DNA of 64,000 nucleotides from Streptomyces niveus (GCF_002009175.1 NZ_CP018047.1:4092001-4156000); one strand, 5' to 3'. Positions 40,788 to 49,137 are shown, numbered from the stretch's first letter. Translations and numbers: made by a program. The notes: generated from the letters alone by a model not told the origin.

Positions 40788-40849
40788 TGTTCATTGCCTG
40801 AGATCCGATCGCGGGAATCGGACGGTGTCGAACTCCCCGGCGGGGTGAC

Positions 40850-42472
40850 TCAGTCGGTCACCGTGATGAGCAACGGGCCCCCGGGTGGGGTCGGCCTGTT
40901 GCCGCCGGGGTAGCCGTACGGCGCGCGCAGTCCCGCGACGTCGGTCACGGTGAAGCCGACCGTGTAGACACCCGGCTCAAGCCCCCCGTTCAGGGGTACG
41001 GACAGTACGAGTGGGCCCTCGGTCACTGGGCTCAGACCACCGGAACGGCCGTCGACCGAGGCTCCGTCGGCGTCGTAGACGGTGAGGCTGAACTGGGTGA
41101 CGCCTACGAAGGACGTCACATCGAGGGTGAGTCTGGCGGAGTCCGGCAGAGAGCCGGCGGAGAAGGTCGTCCTGTCGAGTGAGGCCGCGTTCACCACCGG
41201 CGGGGTGTTGTGCGGAATCTGCGTCGCCACCAGACTCAGGGCCGGTCCCTGGAAGGCCGCACCGTAAGCGGCCGAGTTACCCTCACCGTCGGTGAGACCG
41301 ATCCCCGTGATCGTGCACTTCCTCGTGTAGATCGGCCCCGCGGTGATCTGCACCGAGATCGTCCCGTCGGGCGCGATCGCCGGGTTCTCGGTGACCGAGC
41401 CCCAGCACTCTTCCGTCAGCACCGTCACGGACCGGATGCCGTCCCGGACGCCGGACGGCTTCAGCTTGACGGTCAGACGGGCGGGGAGGTTCCAGTTGTT
41501 GAACTGCTCCGGGCTGATGGCGAATTCCGACGCCCGCAGCGTCTCGTTCCGGGTCACTTGCACGCTCACGGGCTCCTGCGACAGGTCCCTGATCACGCTG
41601 ACGTTCCCCGCGGCGTCGGTGAGCCTGAGCCGCGACGCCGACCAGTCCCCGGCGGGTGCCCCGGCCGGAATGGTGACATCGACGGTGCAGAACACGTCGT
41701 GATTGTCGTATGCCTCGTACTCACCGCACTTCGACGAGCCGTCGTCCCCCGGCACCAGCCGCATCGATCCGCTGACCGCGGCACCCTGCGGGCCGCTGAG
41801 GAGGAGCTGTCCGCGGAAGAAGCCGGACTCGGCATCACTGATGAACACCTGGTAGCGCGCGGTGACGGACTCATCGGCGTTGTAGAGGTACTTGGGCTGG
41901 TCGAGCACGAATCCGAAGCTGTCGTGCGTCGGTCCGGTCGAGTCGACGAGGTGCGTCGCGGTGAACTCCGCGTCGAAATCGGCCAGTTTTTGGCGCCCCA
42001 CCGTGGCCGTGCCGCCCTGGTCGTCCCTCGCGGTGACCTTCACGACGGCCCAACGTGCCGTGGACCCGGCCGCGTACTGCGGTAGGGGAAAGTCGTAGCT
42101 GTAGTCGGCGGATGTCATCGTGCCGGCGACGGGATTCGCCTGGTAGGGCCAACGCGGCTGGAACGAGAACGTCAGATCGTGCGGCGCCCCGATCAGAGCT
42201 CCGTCGTCACCGATCTGCTGAACCGTGATCGCCCCGAACATGTCGGTCGCCGCGGCGTTGCCGTCCGTCATGGTCCAGTCGACGGTCACCGTGGCGCTGC
42301 CGGACGTGGCGTCCACCGTGTCCTGCTCGACGGCGAGCGCCGTCAACGCGATCCCGGCCTGCCGCCGCTCCTCGGCCTGCGCGGGCGCCCCCACCAGCGT
42401 GCCGACGAGCAGCCCTCCCACAGCGGCTGCCAGAACCTTCAACGCCCAAGGTCTCTTCTTGACCAGCTTCAC
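40850..42472 (-). CDS. Secreted protein with Ig-like/beta-sandwich repeats
   Basis: 540 residues from GTG 42472 (VKLVKKRPWALKVL), which has GGGAGGGG 5-6 nt upstream; an earlier GTG at 42496 has no such site. A Sec signal peptide ends near APAQA (residue ~33). The mature part is rich in Thr, Ser, Val and Gly, and shows repeated beta-sandwich-like patterns (VTVDWTMTDGNAAATD, LRLTDAAGNVSVI, VGFTVTDVAGLRAPYG), so three to four Ig-like modules are likely. Extracellular, possibly wall- or surface-associated; no LPXTG motif or C-terminal TM segment. Last gene before the tRNA-derived repeat. Confidence 0.8.
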   Translation of the reverse strand: MKLVKKRPWALKVLAAAVGGLLVGTLVGAPAQAEERRQAGIALTALAVEQDTVDATSGSATVTVDWTMTDGNAAATDMFGAITVQQIGDDGALIGAPHDLTFSFQPRWPYQANPVAGTMTSADYSYDFPLPQYAAGSTARWAVVKVTARDDQGGTATVGRQKLADFDAEFTATHLVDSTGPTHDSFGFVLDQPKYLYNADESVTARYQVFISDAESGFFRGQLLLSGPQGAAVSGSMRLVPGDDGSSKCGEYEAYDNHDVFCTVDVTIPAGAPAGDWSASRLRLTDAAGNVSVIRDLSQEPVSVQVTRNETLRASEFAISPEQFNNWNLPARLTVKLKPSGVRDGIRSVTVLTEECWGSVTENPAIAPDGTISVQITAGPIYTRKCTITGIGLTDGEGNSAAYGAAFQGPALSLVATQIPHNTPPVVNAASLDRTTFSAGSLPDSARLTLDVTSFVGVTQFSLTVYDADGASVDGRSGGLSPVTEGPLVLSVPLNGGLEPGVYTVGFTVTDVAGLRAPYGYPGGNRPTPPGGPLLITVTD

Positions 42473-42730
42473 GAATACCCCTCCCTCAGAACCCACCGCA
42501 CGGCGGGCCGGGCGATGGTAACAACGCCAACTTCCCTGCTCCAGCAGGTTTTTCCCGCCCCGCGAAGGACGGTGGAGCGACGAGTGCGAGGCAGTTGCGG
42601 GGTGGGAGCCGCAGCCGCGCCCGGGAGACGCACTCGCGGACGCGCATGACTGGGCCGACGGCTACGGAGTCTCGCGCGGTAAGCCGGGAATTGTCCGAAG
42701 CGGGCGGAGTCCGACGGGGACGGACAACGC

Positions 42731-42845
42731 CGAAGGCCCGCCACCGCTAGCGACGGCGGGCCTTCGACTATTGCCCGGTGAGAGCAATGGCGGAGGATAC
42801 GAGATTCGAACTCGTGAGGGGTTGCCCCCAACACGCTTTCCAACT
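42731..42845 (-). repeat. Attachment-site copy 1: 3' half of tRNA-Ser(GGA) plus terminator
   Basis: This 115-bp segment matches 44676-44790 at 112 of 115 positions. Read on the minus strand, it holds the anticodon loop TTGGAAA (GGA anticodon), the variable and T arms (GTTCGAATC) and the acceptor end with encoded CCA, followed by a GC-rich hairpin (42732-42765). The 5' half of the tRNA (D arm and 5' acceptor strand) is missing, so it is a fragment, not a gene. This is typical of an attR generated by integration into a tRNA gene. Confidence 0.9.
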
Positions 42846-42989
42846 GTGGTGTGGTGGCGGGTTGTGTGCGAGGGCGTTCAACTGGGTTCATGGGCGGCTG
42901 GCTGCCGACGTGGGGACGGTTGAGGGTCTCGCCTGAACGGCCGTGAACGGGGCTGAATGAGACGGGAACTGAGACGGCCGCCCATGGTT

Positions 42990-43412
42990 TTAGAGCTGAC
43001 CTCGCCACCATGGCGCGTCCAGGCTGTCAGCCGGGATGACCTTGGCCCTTGTCAAAATCTTCCTGTCGAGGGCCCGCACGAGGGCGCGCAGCTCACGCGC
43101 GCTCTTCCTGGGCAGTGAGTGAAGCACGGCTTCGAGGTGCTCGCGGAAGTCAGCGCCGTAACACCCGCACTCAGGGATGCCGCAATCGGGACCTGCGAGT
43201 GGGTCTACAAGTTGCCTGAGGGGGCCATGGGCATAGGCCTGCCAGTGCCAGAACGCTTCTTCTGTGGCTCCGGGCCAGAAGCGGGCCCGCTCCAGCCGAC
43301 GCAGGTCAGCTGTGCAAGATCCTGAAAGGCGATCAATGAACGGGTACCGTCGCCGCCTCCAGGGACGGATAGAGACGTCGCCCCGCAGGGCTGACGGGCG
43401 CCTACGCGGCAT
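42990..43412 (-). CDS. Conserved hypothetical protein in the element remnant
   Basis: 140 residues from ATG 43412, with GAAGGGG upstream. Basic N-terminus (WRRRRYPFIDRL), Cys cluster CGIPECGCYG at ~residues 76-86, and a C-terminal helical part (KSARELRALVRALDRKI). No recognised family. The gap 42846-42989 contains a 23-bp sequence repeated near the integrase stop. The 262 bp after the start (43413-43674) hold no convincing gene. Confidence 0.6.
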   Translation of the reverse strand: MPRRRPSALRGDVSIRPWRRRRYPFIDRLSGSCTADLRRLERARFWPGATEEAFWHWQAYAHGPLRQLVDPLAGPDCGIPECGCYGADFREHLEAVLHSLPRKSARELRALVRALDRKILTRAKVIPADSLDAPWWRGQL

Positions 43413-43674
43413 TGCCCCTTCGGTTGTCGGTCATGTGGGCAAGCTACAGAACCACGCGTCAGGTGGCCACCGCGTATCCGGTGGCCGAAGCCCTGAGCTT
43501 GGGAATCGCGGGCAACGCCATGCCAGCACACTATCTGACCAGGAGCTATGTACCCGTTGGGTCGGAAGGGGGCACTGTTTCGGTAGCCGCCCTTGACCGT
43601 GGTTCGCGTACCAACTGGTGCGCATCTGGTGCGAGCCTTCTGCGGCTACGGGCTACTGCCCGCCGGGCTGCGTG

Positions 43675-44154
43675 TCATCGTGCCGTGATCGACTTGGCCG
43701 CCCCAAGATCACGGCGCATGGCGGTGCGGAGCTCGGCCACGGCAACATCAAACCTCTCTTCCAACTCCACATACGCCGCGTCGTCGACCGAGGCACCTGC
43801 CACGAGCAGGTCTCGGGTATCCCTCAGGACCACGAACGCTGATCGTGCGGCTTCCACGATCTCCGGTGGTGCGACGATGGCCAACTGGTGGCGGATCTCG
43901 TACGCACCAGGCGTCAGGAACACTTCACGGACCCTCCGCGGCCGCTCGGCGGCCGGGATGTCCTCCTGCGCGCACTCATTGAGCGCTGTCCGGATCCGTG
44001 AGAGCGCAGCGGTGTAGTCGGCATACATCTGCCTTCGCACATCGAGGTCCTGCCCGGCACGGTCCCTGCGCCACCTAACCCGATCAGCGAGCAAGGTGGA
44101 ACCAACCCCGATTGCCGCACCAAGTGCCGTACTGGCCAGCGATATCCACTCCAT
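43675..44154 (-). CDS. Single-TM helical protein
   Basis: 159 residues from ATG 44154. One N-terminal membrane helix (WISLASTALGAAIGVGSTLL) then a basic R-W-R-R stop-transfer signal, and a cytoplasmic four-helix-like domain (MYADYTAALSRIRTAL; IVEAARSAFVVLRDTRDLL). The same architecture is found at 49567-50136. Function unknown; proteins like this are frequent in actinomycete accessory DNA. Confidence 0.7.
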   Translation of the reverse strand: MEWISLASTALGAAIGVGSTLLADRVRWRRDRAGQDLDVRRQMYADYTAALSRIRTALNECAQEDIPAAERPRRVREVFLTPGAYEIRHQLAIVAPPEIVEAARSAFVVLRDTRDLLVAGASVDDAAYVELEERFDVAVAELRTAMRRDLGAAKSITAR

Positions 44155-44169
44155 GACAGGAGAGGCTAG

Positions 44170-44652
44170 AACCTCCGCCTGTCGGCCGCCCCGGCGGTTA
44201 CGCAGACCCGGCGGGAACACAAGTCCACCAAGTCCAGGGCCGGACGCCGCACGGTCGGTCTGCCCGACCCGCTGATCAAGCTCCTTCGGCACCACCAGGA
44301 CGTACAGGCGGGGGAGCGGCTGTCAGCTGGAGCCGACTGGGAGGAAAAGGGGTACGTCTTTGCCTCGCCCCTCGGCGGTCCGCTGAGCCCGAACACCGAC
44401 TATCACGTGTTGAAGCGGCTGTTGCGGGACGCGGGTGTACGGGACGGCCGGCTGCATGATGCTCGCCACACTGCCGCGACCGTCCTGCTTCTCCTGGGAG
44501 TCCCTGACGTCGTGGTCGACTCGATCATGGGCTGGGAGCCTGGGGGAGCGGCCCGGATGCGCGCCCGGTACATGCACATCACCGGGCCCATGCTCCGGAA
44601 GGTCGCGCAGCAGGTCGGCGACATGCTCTGGGAGCCGCCGCAGGGCGAATGA
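44170..44652 (+). pseudogene. Tyrosine-recombinase (phage-type integrase), C-terminal fragment
   Basis: Open from just after a TAG at 44167-44169; recognisable integrase sequence starts about 44212 (KSTKSRAGRRTVGLP). It contains Arg in the R-x-G-R-R region, the HDARHTAAT box (H-x-x-R), GVPDVVVDSIMGW, and the tyrosine nucleophile in RARYMHIT. The N-terminal arm-binding and core-binding domains are absent and no proper start is present, so it cannot be a working integrase. It ends 23 bp before att copy 2, matching the usual int-att arrangement. Confidence 0.85.
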
Positions 44653-44675
44653 GACGGAAACTGAGACGGACACGT

Positions 44676-44790
44676 CGAAGGCCCGCCATCGCTAGCGCTG
44701 GCGGGCCTTCGACTATTGCCCGGTGAGAGCAATGGCGGAGGATACGAGATTCGAACTCGTGAGGGGTTGCCCCCAACACGCTTTCCAACT
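44676..44790 (-). repeat. Attachment-site copy 2: 3' half of tRNA-Ser(GGA) plus terminator
   Basis: Same 115-bp unit as 42731-42845. The three differences all fall in the loop and upper stem of the terminator hairpin; the tRNA-derived 91 bp are identical. Sequence similarity stops on both copies at the same base, just 5' of the anticodon loop, which marks one end of the crossover region. Confidence 0.9.
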
Positions 44791-44918
44791 CTGCATGGAC
44801 GTGTTCGTCCTGGTTCGTGCGTGTCCACTCACCAGGTCAAGGTCAGGCATGGTGAGTAGTTGAACGACCGCGTACGGCAGCGAACGAGACTACGAATGAG
44901 ACTGTGGCACGTGAAGTG

Positions 44919-45098
44919 CTACCGGGCCCTGCGGATCTTGCGCTTCTTCGCCTTAGCTTCCGTCTCCTTGCGCTGCACAACCCCGTAGGCCGACCAAGGG
45001 CCTTGGTGCTTTGCGCAACGTGAGGTGCCGACCACGGCCAGGTTCCGGCAGGCTCTACCAGCTTTGGTACGTGCACCACACCTGGACTGAGATGCCAT
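44919..45098 (-). CDS. Small Cys/His zinc-binding-type protein, paralogue of 37043-37186
   Basis: 59 residues from ATG 45098, with AAGGGG 6-7 nt upstream. It shares C-G-x-x-T-x-x-G-x-x-C, then A-x-x-G-x-S-R-C-x-x-H-x-G-P-W, with the protein at 37043-37186, and ends in a long basic tail (KAKKRKIRRAR). Zinc binding and nucleic-acid contact are inferred. First gene after att copy 2. Confidence 0.65.
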   Translation of the reverse strand: MASQSRCGARTKAGRACRNLAVVGTSRCAKHQGPWSAYGVVQRKETEAKAKKRKIRRAR

Positions 45099-45176
45099 TC
45101 CATACCCCTTACGAAGAGGCCTGGTAACTCCAGACTCCAGGCAGGCTTCCACGCGGTACGGCCAGAGGGGAGGTGT

Positions 45177-45281
45177 ATGGATGACGCACGGGAGCACGCT
45201 CAGGAACCCCCTGGAGTATTCGGCACAGATCGTGGAGCGTCCTGGCCACCAGTCCTCGTCAGCAGTAGCACCGCTGAGTAG
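45177..45281 (+). CDS. Possible 34-residue peptide
   Basis: ATG 45177 follows GGGGAGG at 5-nt spacing and reads MDDAREHAQEPPG... to a TAG. No family. The SD is strong but the peptide is low in structure. The rest of the 464-bp gap 45099-45562, between the zinc-type gene and the TIR gene, holds no credible gene and must carry the TIR promoter. Confidence 0.25.
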   Translation: MDDAREHAQEPPGVFGTDRGASWPPVLVSSSTAE

Positions 45282-45562
45282 GCTGAACTGTCCCGTACCC
45301 AAGGAGGTCGGCTCCTCGGTCCACAGTGCCTGACAGAGGCGGGCCCCGGTTCGCTGGCTGGCGCAGCCGACCATGAGACCAGGCGTTAGACGTTGCGCGC
45401 GGGTGAACGGCAGACCTGGCAAGGTCTGCGAGCGCTTACGTCCCTGCAGGCTGCTGCGAGTGCATCTGTGTCGACGAGGCATTGGATTCCCCCGATCACC
45501 GGACAAGTGACACAGATCCTCGACATCATGAGCTCTTGAGTCCACACACGCCCAAGAAGGGA

Positions 45563-46087
45563 ATGTCCGTGCGTGTTTTTATTAGTTGGTCAGGGAAAGC
45601 GTCGAAATTGTGCGCAGAGACGCTTCGCGATTGGCTTCCGTACATGAATCCTGCGATCAACCCCTTTGTTTCGTCGCAAGACATTTCAAAGGGAGAGAGG
45701 GGGTTGGGAAAAATCGCCAGTGAACTGCAGGGGTCAGTCTATGGGATTGTATGTGTGACTCGAGAAAATCAGGCGGCCCCGTGGATCAATTTTGAATCTG
45801 GAGCCCTGTCTAGGGAGCTGGATGAAAGCATGCTCGCACCTTTCCTGTTGGATCTCTCTGTGAGAGATCTCGCAGGGCCAATTGCGCAGTTCCAGGCCAC
45901 AGAAAGTGAATCTAAAGAGGATGTCTGGGCGCTAGTGAAAGGCATAAATGAGAAATGTAGTGCAGGTATTGAGGTTGAACGGCTAGAGGTCCTATTCAAT
46001 AGATTCTGGAACGACCTTGATAGAGGTCTCCGTGAAGTTAGATCCATGCAGCCGGAAGATGTCCCCCCCCGGTCGGGATACTCCTGA
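45563..46087 (+). CDS. TIR-domain protein (Thoeris ThsB-like), frame broken near its C-terminus
   Basis: ATG 45563, with AAGAAGGGA upstream. Residues 1-~150 are a TIR domain: VFISWSGKASKLCAETLRDW, then VSSQDISKGERG, IVCVTRENQ and WINFESGAL, with E78 as candidate catalytic Glu of the NAD-cleaving enzymes. TIR enzymes of Thoeris systems turn NAD into an ADP-ribose signal upon phage infection. The frame meets a run of eight C (46063-46070), after which it soon ends (174 aa); the natural continuation lies one base over, up to 46493. The next gene encodes a two-TM macro-domain protein. The base composition is clearly more AT-rich than the chromosomal flank. Confidence 0.85.
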   Translation: MSVRVFISWSGKASKLCAETLRDWLPYMNPAINPFVSSQDISKGERGLGKIASELQGSVYGIVCVTRENQAAPWINFESGALSRELDESMLAPFLLDLSVRDLAGPIAQFQATESESKEDVWALVKGINEKCSAGIEVERLEVLFNRFWNDLDRGLREVRSMQPEDVPPRSGYS

Positions 46088-46493
46088 TATTCTCAATGAA
46101 CTGGTTTCCCTGGTGCGGGAACAAACGATGCGAATCCACAAGCTGGAGGAGAGGTTCGAATCCGTAAGGGGGTCCAATACGTCGAACAGCTATACAATTA
46201 ATGACCCTCGGCAAGTCACGATTGGGGTAGACGAGCTACCTCGCGCTCGCGAGGAGCGCGCATTGAGTCTCGATCGCTTTGTTGAGCATGTTGTAAGTTT
46301 GCTCGGCCAATCCAACCTCTTGGGACTGCAAAAAAGAGGGGAGCGTCTGCACTTCATTGTAAGCAAGGACGGGCTAGACCAAGCTCGACTAGGGGTTCAT
46401 AAGCTGCAGTCCCTTGCCGGAGAATACTTGGTTGAGGCCGTCATTGAGGGGAAAGGGAAGGGGGCAGAGAATCGTGTCCACCTCACTCCCTGA
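46071..46493 (+). pseudogene. Out-of-frame C-terminal extension of the TIR protein
   Basis: In the frame +1 to the TIR gene, 140 codons continue without a good start codon or RBS. The sequence begins GRDTPDILNELVSLVREQ, the short coiled-coil segment that commonly follows this type of TIR domain, then a Ser/Asn linker and a ~90-residue alpha/beta module (RALSLDRFVEHVVSLLG ... LQSLAGEYLVEAVIEGKG). Removing one C from the run at 46063-46070 would give a continuous protein of about 309 residues. Internal ATG 46128 could start it separately, but has no SD. Confidence 0.75.
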
Positions 46494-47373
46494 TCGAGCT
46501 AGGCGCTCGAATCGTGCATGGCGGCTTGCGGCAACACTTCGCACAAGGCACGGGCTCCAGTTGGCTCTCGTGAACGCATCCGTTGCGTTTGCTGCAGCGT
46601 CAGGGCTGGTTCAGCTAATTCTGACGGTCACTTCAGTGGAGGTCTTGCAAGGTTGGGAGGCGTTAGTTGTTCTCTTCGGCGCATCCGCTCTCTGGGGAGT
46701 GGTGAAATCCATACCTAAGGAGTCGGTTAGTCGTGAATTCCGCAATCCTCCTTTCAAGGTCACAGTGAAGACAGGAGATCTCTTTGCAGAGCAAACTCAG
46801 CTCGTGATTGGGTTTACTGACACCTTCGATACGGCTGTAGGGAACCGGGAACCGATATTCGAGCAGAGTGTTCAAGCCCAGTTCGCGGCACGGCTATATG
46901 CGGGGGATATTTCACTTCTGGATGACGAACTAAACGTGGCCCTGCAAGATAAGTCCATCGAATCCATTGAATCGCCAGTAGTGAAACCAAAGGGAAAGCT
47001 GGGTCGTTACCCCATTGGGACAACTGTGGTAATTGGGGGTGAGCGAAGCTGCTACTGTGTCGCCTACTCGAAAATGGGCAATGATCTGGTCGCCCGTTCT
47101 AGTATCGATTTCTTGTGGAGCGGCTTGCATCAGTTATGGGGTGAGATATCGATCAAGGGGCATCGAATGCCCGTTGCGATGCCGGTCGTTGGTTCAGGTC
47201 TTGCCAAATTGGATAATGTGGACTATCAAGGGCTGGTGAAATTCGTAATCACGTCCTTCGTTTCCCATTCGCGTGATGCGGTTGTTGCGGGCGAATTGAT
47301 AATCGTTGTTCATCCACAGGATTCTGAAAAAGTTGATATGAATGAAGTGCAGGCATTTCTTAATTCCCTATAG
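46474..47373 (+). CDS. Two-TM macro-domain protein (type II Thoeris effector-like)
   Basis: 299 residues from GTG 46474, with GGAAGGGGG upstream; it overlaps the TIR extension by 20 nt. Two membrane helices at residues ~28-52 and ~60-78, then a cytoplasmic macro-like domain (~88-299): VTVKTGDLFAEQTQLVIGF, DTFDTAVG, FEQSVQAQF, then RYPIGTTVVIGG and MPVVGSGLAKL, the last two forming the usual ADP-ribose phosphate loops. In type II Thoeris the TIR product binds the macro domain and activates the membrane part, causing growth arrest or death of infected cells. Coupled translation with the TIR frame supports a two-component system. Confidence 0.82.
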   Translation: MSTSLPDRARRSNRAWRLAATLRTRHGLQLALVNASVAFAAASGLVQLILTVTSVEVLQGWEALVVLFGASALWGVVKSIPKESVSREFRNPPFKVTVKTGDLFAEQTQLVIGFTDTFDTAVGNREPIFEQSVQAQFAARLYAGDISLLDDELNVALQDKSIESIESPVVKPKGKLGRYPIGTTVVIGGERSCYCVAYSKMGNDLVARSSIDFLWSGLHQLWGEISIKGHRMPVAMPVVGSGLAKLDNVDYQGLVKFVITSFVSHSRDAVVAGELIIVVHPQDSEKVDMNEVQAFLNSL

Positions 47374-47689
47374 GTTTGCTTCGGTGGGGTGCAAGAGACG
47401 CAAGTTATCGGTCTGAGTACGGTCGGACTGGGTGGCTGGTTGACTGCGCGACGGCATTTTGGCTTGGCTGTGCGAGTTGACAAACGAGTCGACACTCGCC
47501 CCCATGGTGGCTTGCCTAAAGCCGTGGAACAGTCTGCCCCGGCCACAGCGGGTTTCTCCTTACCGCTGCAGCTCGGTCCTCAGTAGCGCGACCGGCGTAG
47601 CCGGTACCGGAGCGGGGGGGTGCCCCTATGGGTTTGGTCAAGCGCCCAGGATCGATACTGGGCATCGACTGTCTCTGCGGGGGGAACCG
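47374..47689. other. 316-bp gap with no credible gene
   Basis: Between the macro-domain gene and the small membrane gene both strands show only short, unbiased frames without an RBS. The promoter of the 47690 gene must lie here; no repeat or clear hairpin seen. Confidence 0.5.
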
Positions 47690-47908
47690 ATGAATGCGTG
47701 GGCAGAGGTTGGGTGGGGTGTGGTCTTTGGTGCCGCTACTTTGATGGTGGCGTTCAACTATCGCGATGTTGCGTGGCGGATCCATGGCTTCATGGCGAAC
47801 ACGGTGGGGGTCAATCGGCTCCTGACACCGGCGATGGTCAGGTTCACCTGTGGTGTTCTGGCCATCGCTTCGATTGTGAGCGTCGTGGTCGGTCTGGCCC
47901 GGCCCTGA
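47690..47908 (+). CDS. Small two-TM membrane protein
   Basis: 72 residues from ATG 47690 after GCGGGGGGAACC. Two hydrophobic helices (about 7-22 and 51-69) separated by YRDVAWRIHGFMANTVGVN. Function unknown. Ends 26 bp before the IS110 transposase gene on the other strand. Confidence 0.6.
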   Translation: MNAWAEVGWGVVFGAATLMVAFNYRDVAWRIHGFMANTVGVNRLLTPAMVRFTCGVLAIASIVSVVVGLARP

Positions 47909-47934
47909 GCGACTGGCGAGGATCCGTAGATGGT

Positions 47935-49137
47935 TCATGTCGCTGTGGCCGGCCGGGCTTCGTAGAAGGTGCCGTCGCGGAGCATGGCGAAGAGGATGTC
48001 GGCCCGGCGTCGGGCGAGGCAGAGCCGGGCCTGGGTGTGGTGCTTGCCCTGGCTGATTTTCTTGTCGTAGTAGGCCCGGGAGGCCGGGTCGCCGAGGGCA
48101 GCGAACGCGGAGAGGAAGAAGGCTCGTTTGAGCTGTTTGTTCCCCCGCTGGGAGGGCTGTTCGCCTCGGATCGACGAGCCCGAGTTGCGGGTCGCCGGGG
48201 CGAGCCCGGCGTAGGCGGCGAGGTGGGCGGCGGAAGGGAAACTGCTGCCGTCGCCGACCTCGATGAGGATCCTTGCTCCGGTCCTGATACCGACTCCCGG
48301 CATCGAGATCAGGACCTTCGAAAGAGGGTGGGCCTCCAGCAGTTCCTCGATCCGTCCGGCCAGGAGCTTTCGCTGGTCGAGGACGGCGGTGAGCGAGGCT
48401 GCCAGGCTCGGGACGATCAGCGCGGCCGCTTCGGTGCCGGGAACCACCACGATCTGCTCGTCCAGCGCGGTGAATATGTCCTCGGCCAGCCGTTCGGCCA
48501 TGCGCGGGGCCTTCGGCGGCAGCAGCGTGACCAGTCGGCGTCGGCCGGCCTTGCGGATCTGGGCCGGTGACCCGAACCGTTCCAGCAGGGCCAGGACGGC
48601 CGGGTGCTGCAACCGCGGGCCCAGGACCCGTTCCAGGGACGGGTGGATCTGGGTCAGCAGGCCGTGGAGTCGGTTCGCGACCCGGGTGGCCTCGCCAGTC
48701 AGGTCGTCGTCGAATCCGACGATCATCTCCAGCTCGGCGATCGTCTCGTCTTCGAGGTCGACCGAGCGCAAGGTGTGTGGCATCGCGCGGGCGGCGTCGG
48801 CGATGATGAACGCGTCCTTCGCGTCGGTCTTGGCCTCGCCGGGGTAGAGGTCGGCGATCCGCCGCATCGTCGGGCCCGGCAGGTAGGCGACCGGGCAGCC
48901 CATGTCCCGGGCCACCGCCAGCGGCAGGGCGCCGATCGAGGCCGGCTGGTCGACCACCACCAGCACGGTCCCGTGCTTGGCCTGGAGTTTCGCGAACAAC
49001 TCCCGGAGCTTGGGTTCGGTGTTGGGCAGTCGCTTGTCGAACGCCTTCTTCCCGGCCGGTGTGACGGCGGTGGCGTGGTGTTCACCCTTGCCGACGTCCA
49101 GGCCGAGATAGACGTCGATGTCACCGGTGTCGATCAC
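47935..49137 (-). CDS. IS110-family transposase
   Basis: 400 residues from GTG 49137. N-terminal RuvC-like DEDD domain: YLGLDVGKGEHHATAV (first Asp), VVVDQPASIGA, and TDAKDAFIIADAARAMP, the family's DAKDA signature. C-terminal Tnp_20 part with SMPGVGIRTGARILIEVGD and the Ser-containing YAGLAPATRNSGSSIRG that carries the serine nucleophile. Complete length, so potentially active. IS110 elements lack terminal inverted repeats, so ends cannot be set from this copy alone. Confidence 0.95.
   Translation of the reverse strand: MIDTGDIDVYLGLDVGKGEHHATAVTPAGKKAFDKRLPNTEPKLRELFAKLQAKHGTVLVVVDQPASIGALPLAVARDMGCPVAYLPGPTMRRIADLYPGEAKTDAKDAFIIADAARAMPHTLRSVDLEDETIAELEMIVGFDDDLTGEATRVANRLHGLLTQIHPSLERVLGPRLQHPAVLALLERFGSPAQIRKAGRRRLVTLLPPKAPRMAERLAEDIFTALDEQIVVVPGTEAAALIVPSLAASLTAVLDQRKLLAGRIEELLEAHPLSKVLISMPGVGIRTGARILIEVGDGSSFPSAAHLAAYAGLAPATRNSGSSIRGEQPSQRGNKQLKRAFFLSAFAALGDPASRAYYDKKISQGKHHTQARLCLARRRADILFAMLRDGTFYEARPATAT

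Larger units (their letters stand above)
42731..44790. mobile_element. Degenerate integrative element bounded by tRNA-Ser att repeats
   Basis: Two direct att-like repeats flank 1.8 kb holding two hypothetical genes and an integrase C-terminal fragment that reads toward the right repeat. The integrase is next to the tRNA-proximal repeat, as expected for tyrosine-recombinase elements. The small size and broken integrase indicate a remnant. Confidence 0.75.

Noticed and set aside
42788-42845. tRNA-Ser gene
   Set aside because: Only the 3' half from the anticodon loop to CCA is present; no 5' acceptor strand or D arm. The same applies to 44733-44790.
43413-43674. Open frames on both strands in the element remnant
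   Set aside because: No RBS, no codon bias and no recognisable sequence; treated as intergenic or decayed.
45099-45545. Long N-terminal extension of the small Cys/His protein at 44919
   Set aside because: The upstream 149 codons lack coding character, and a good RBS-ATG pair exists at 45098.
46128-46493. Separate gene starting at ATG 46128 downstream of the TIR domain
   Set aside because: No RBS before this ATG, and coding character begins earlier, right after the C8 run, so a frameshifted continuation fits better; kept only as an alternative.
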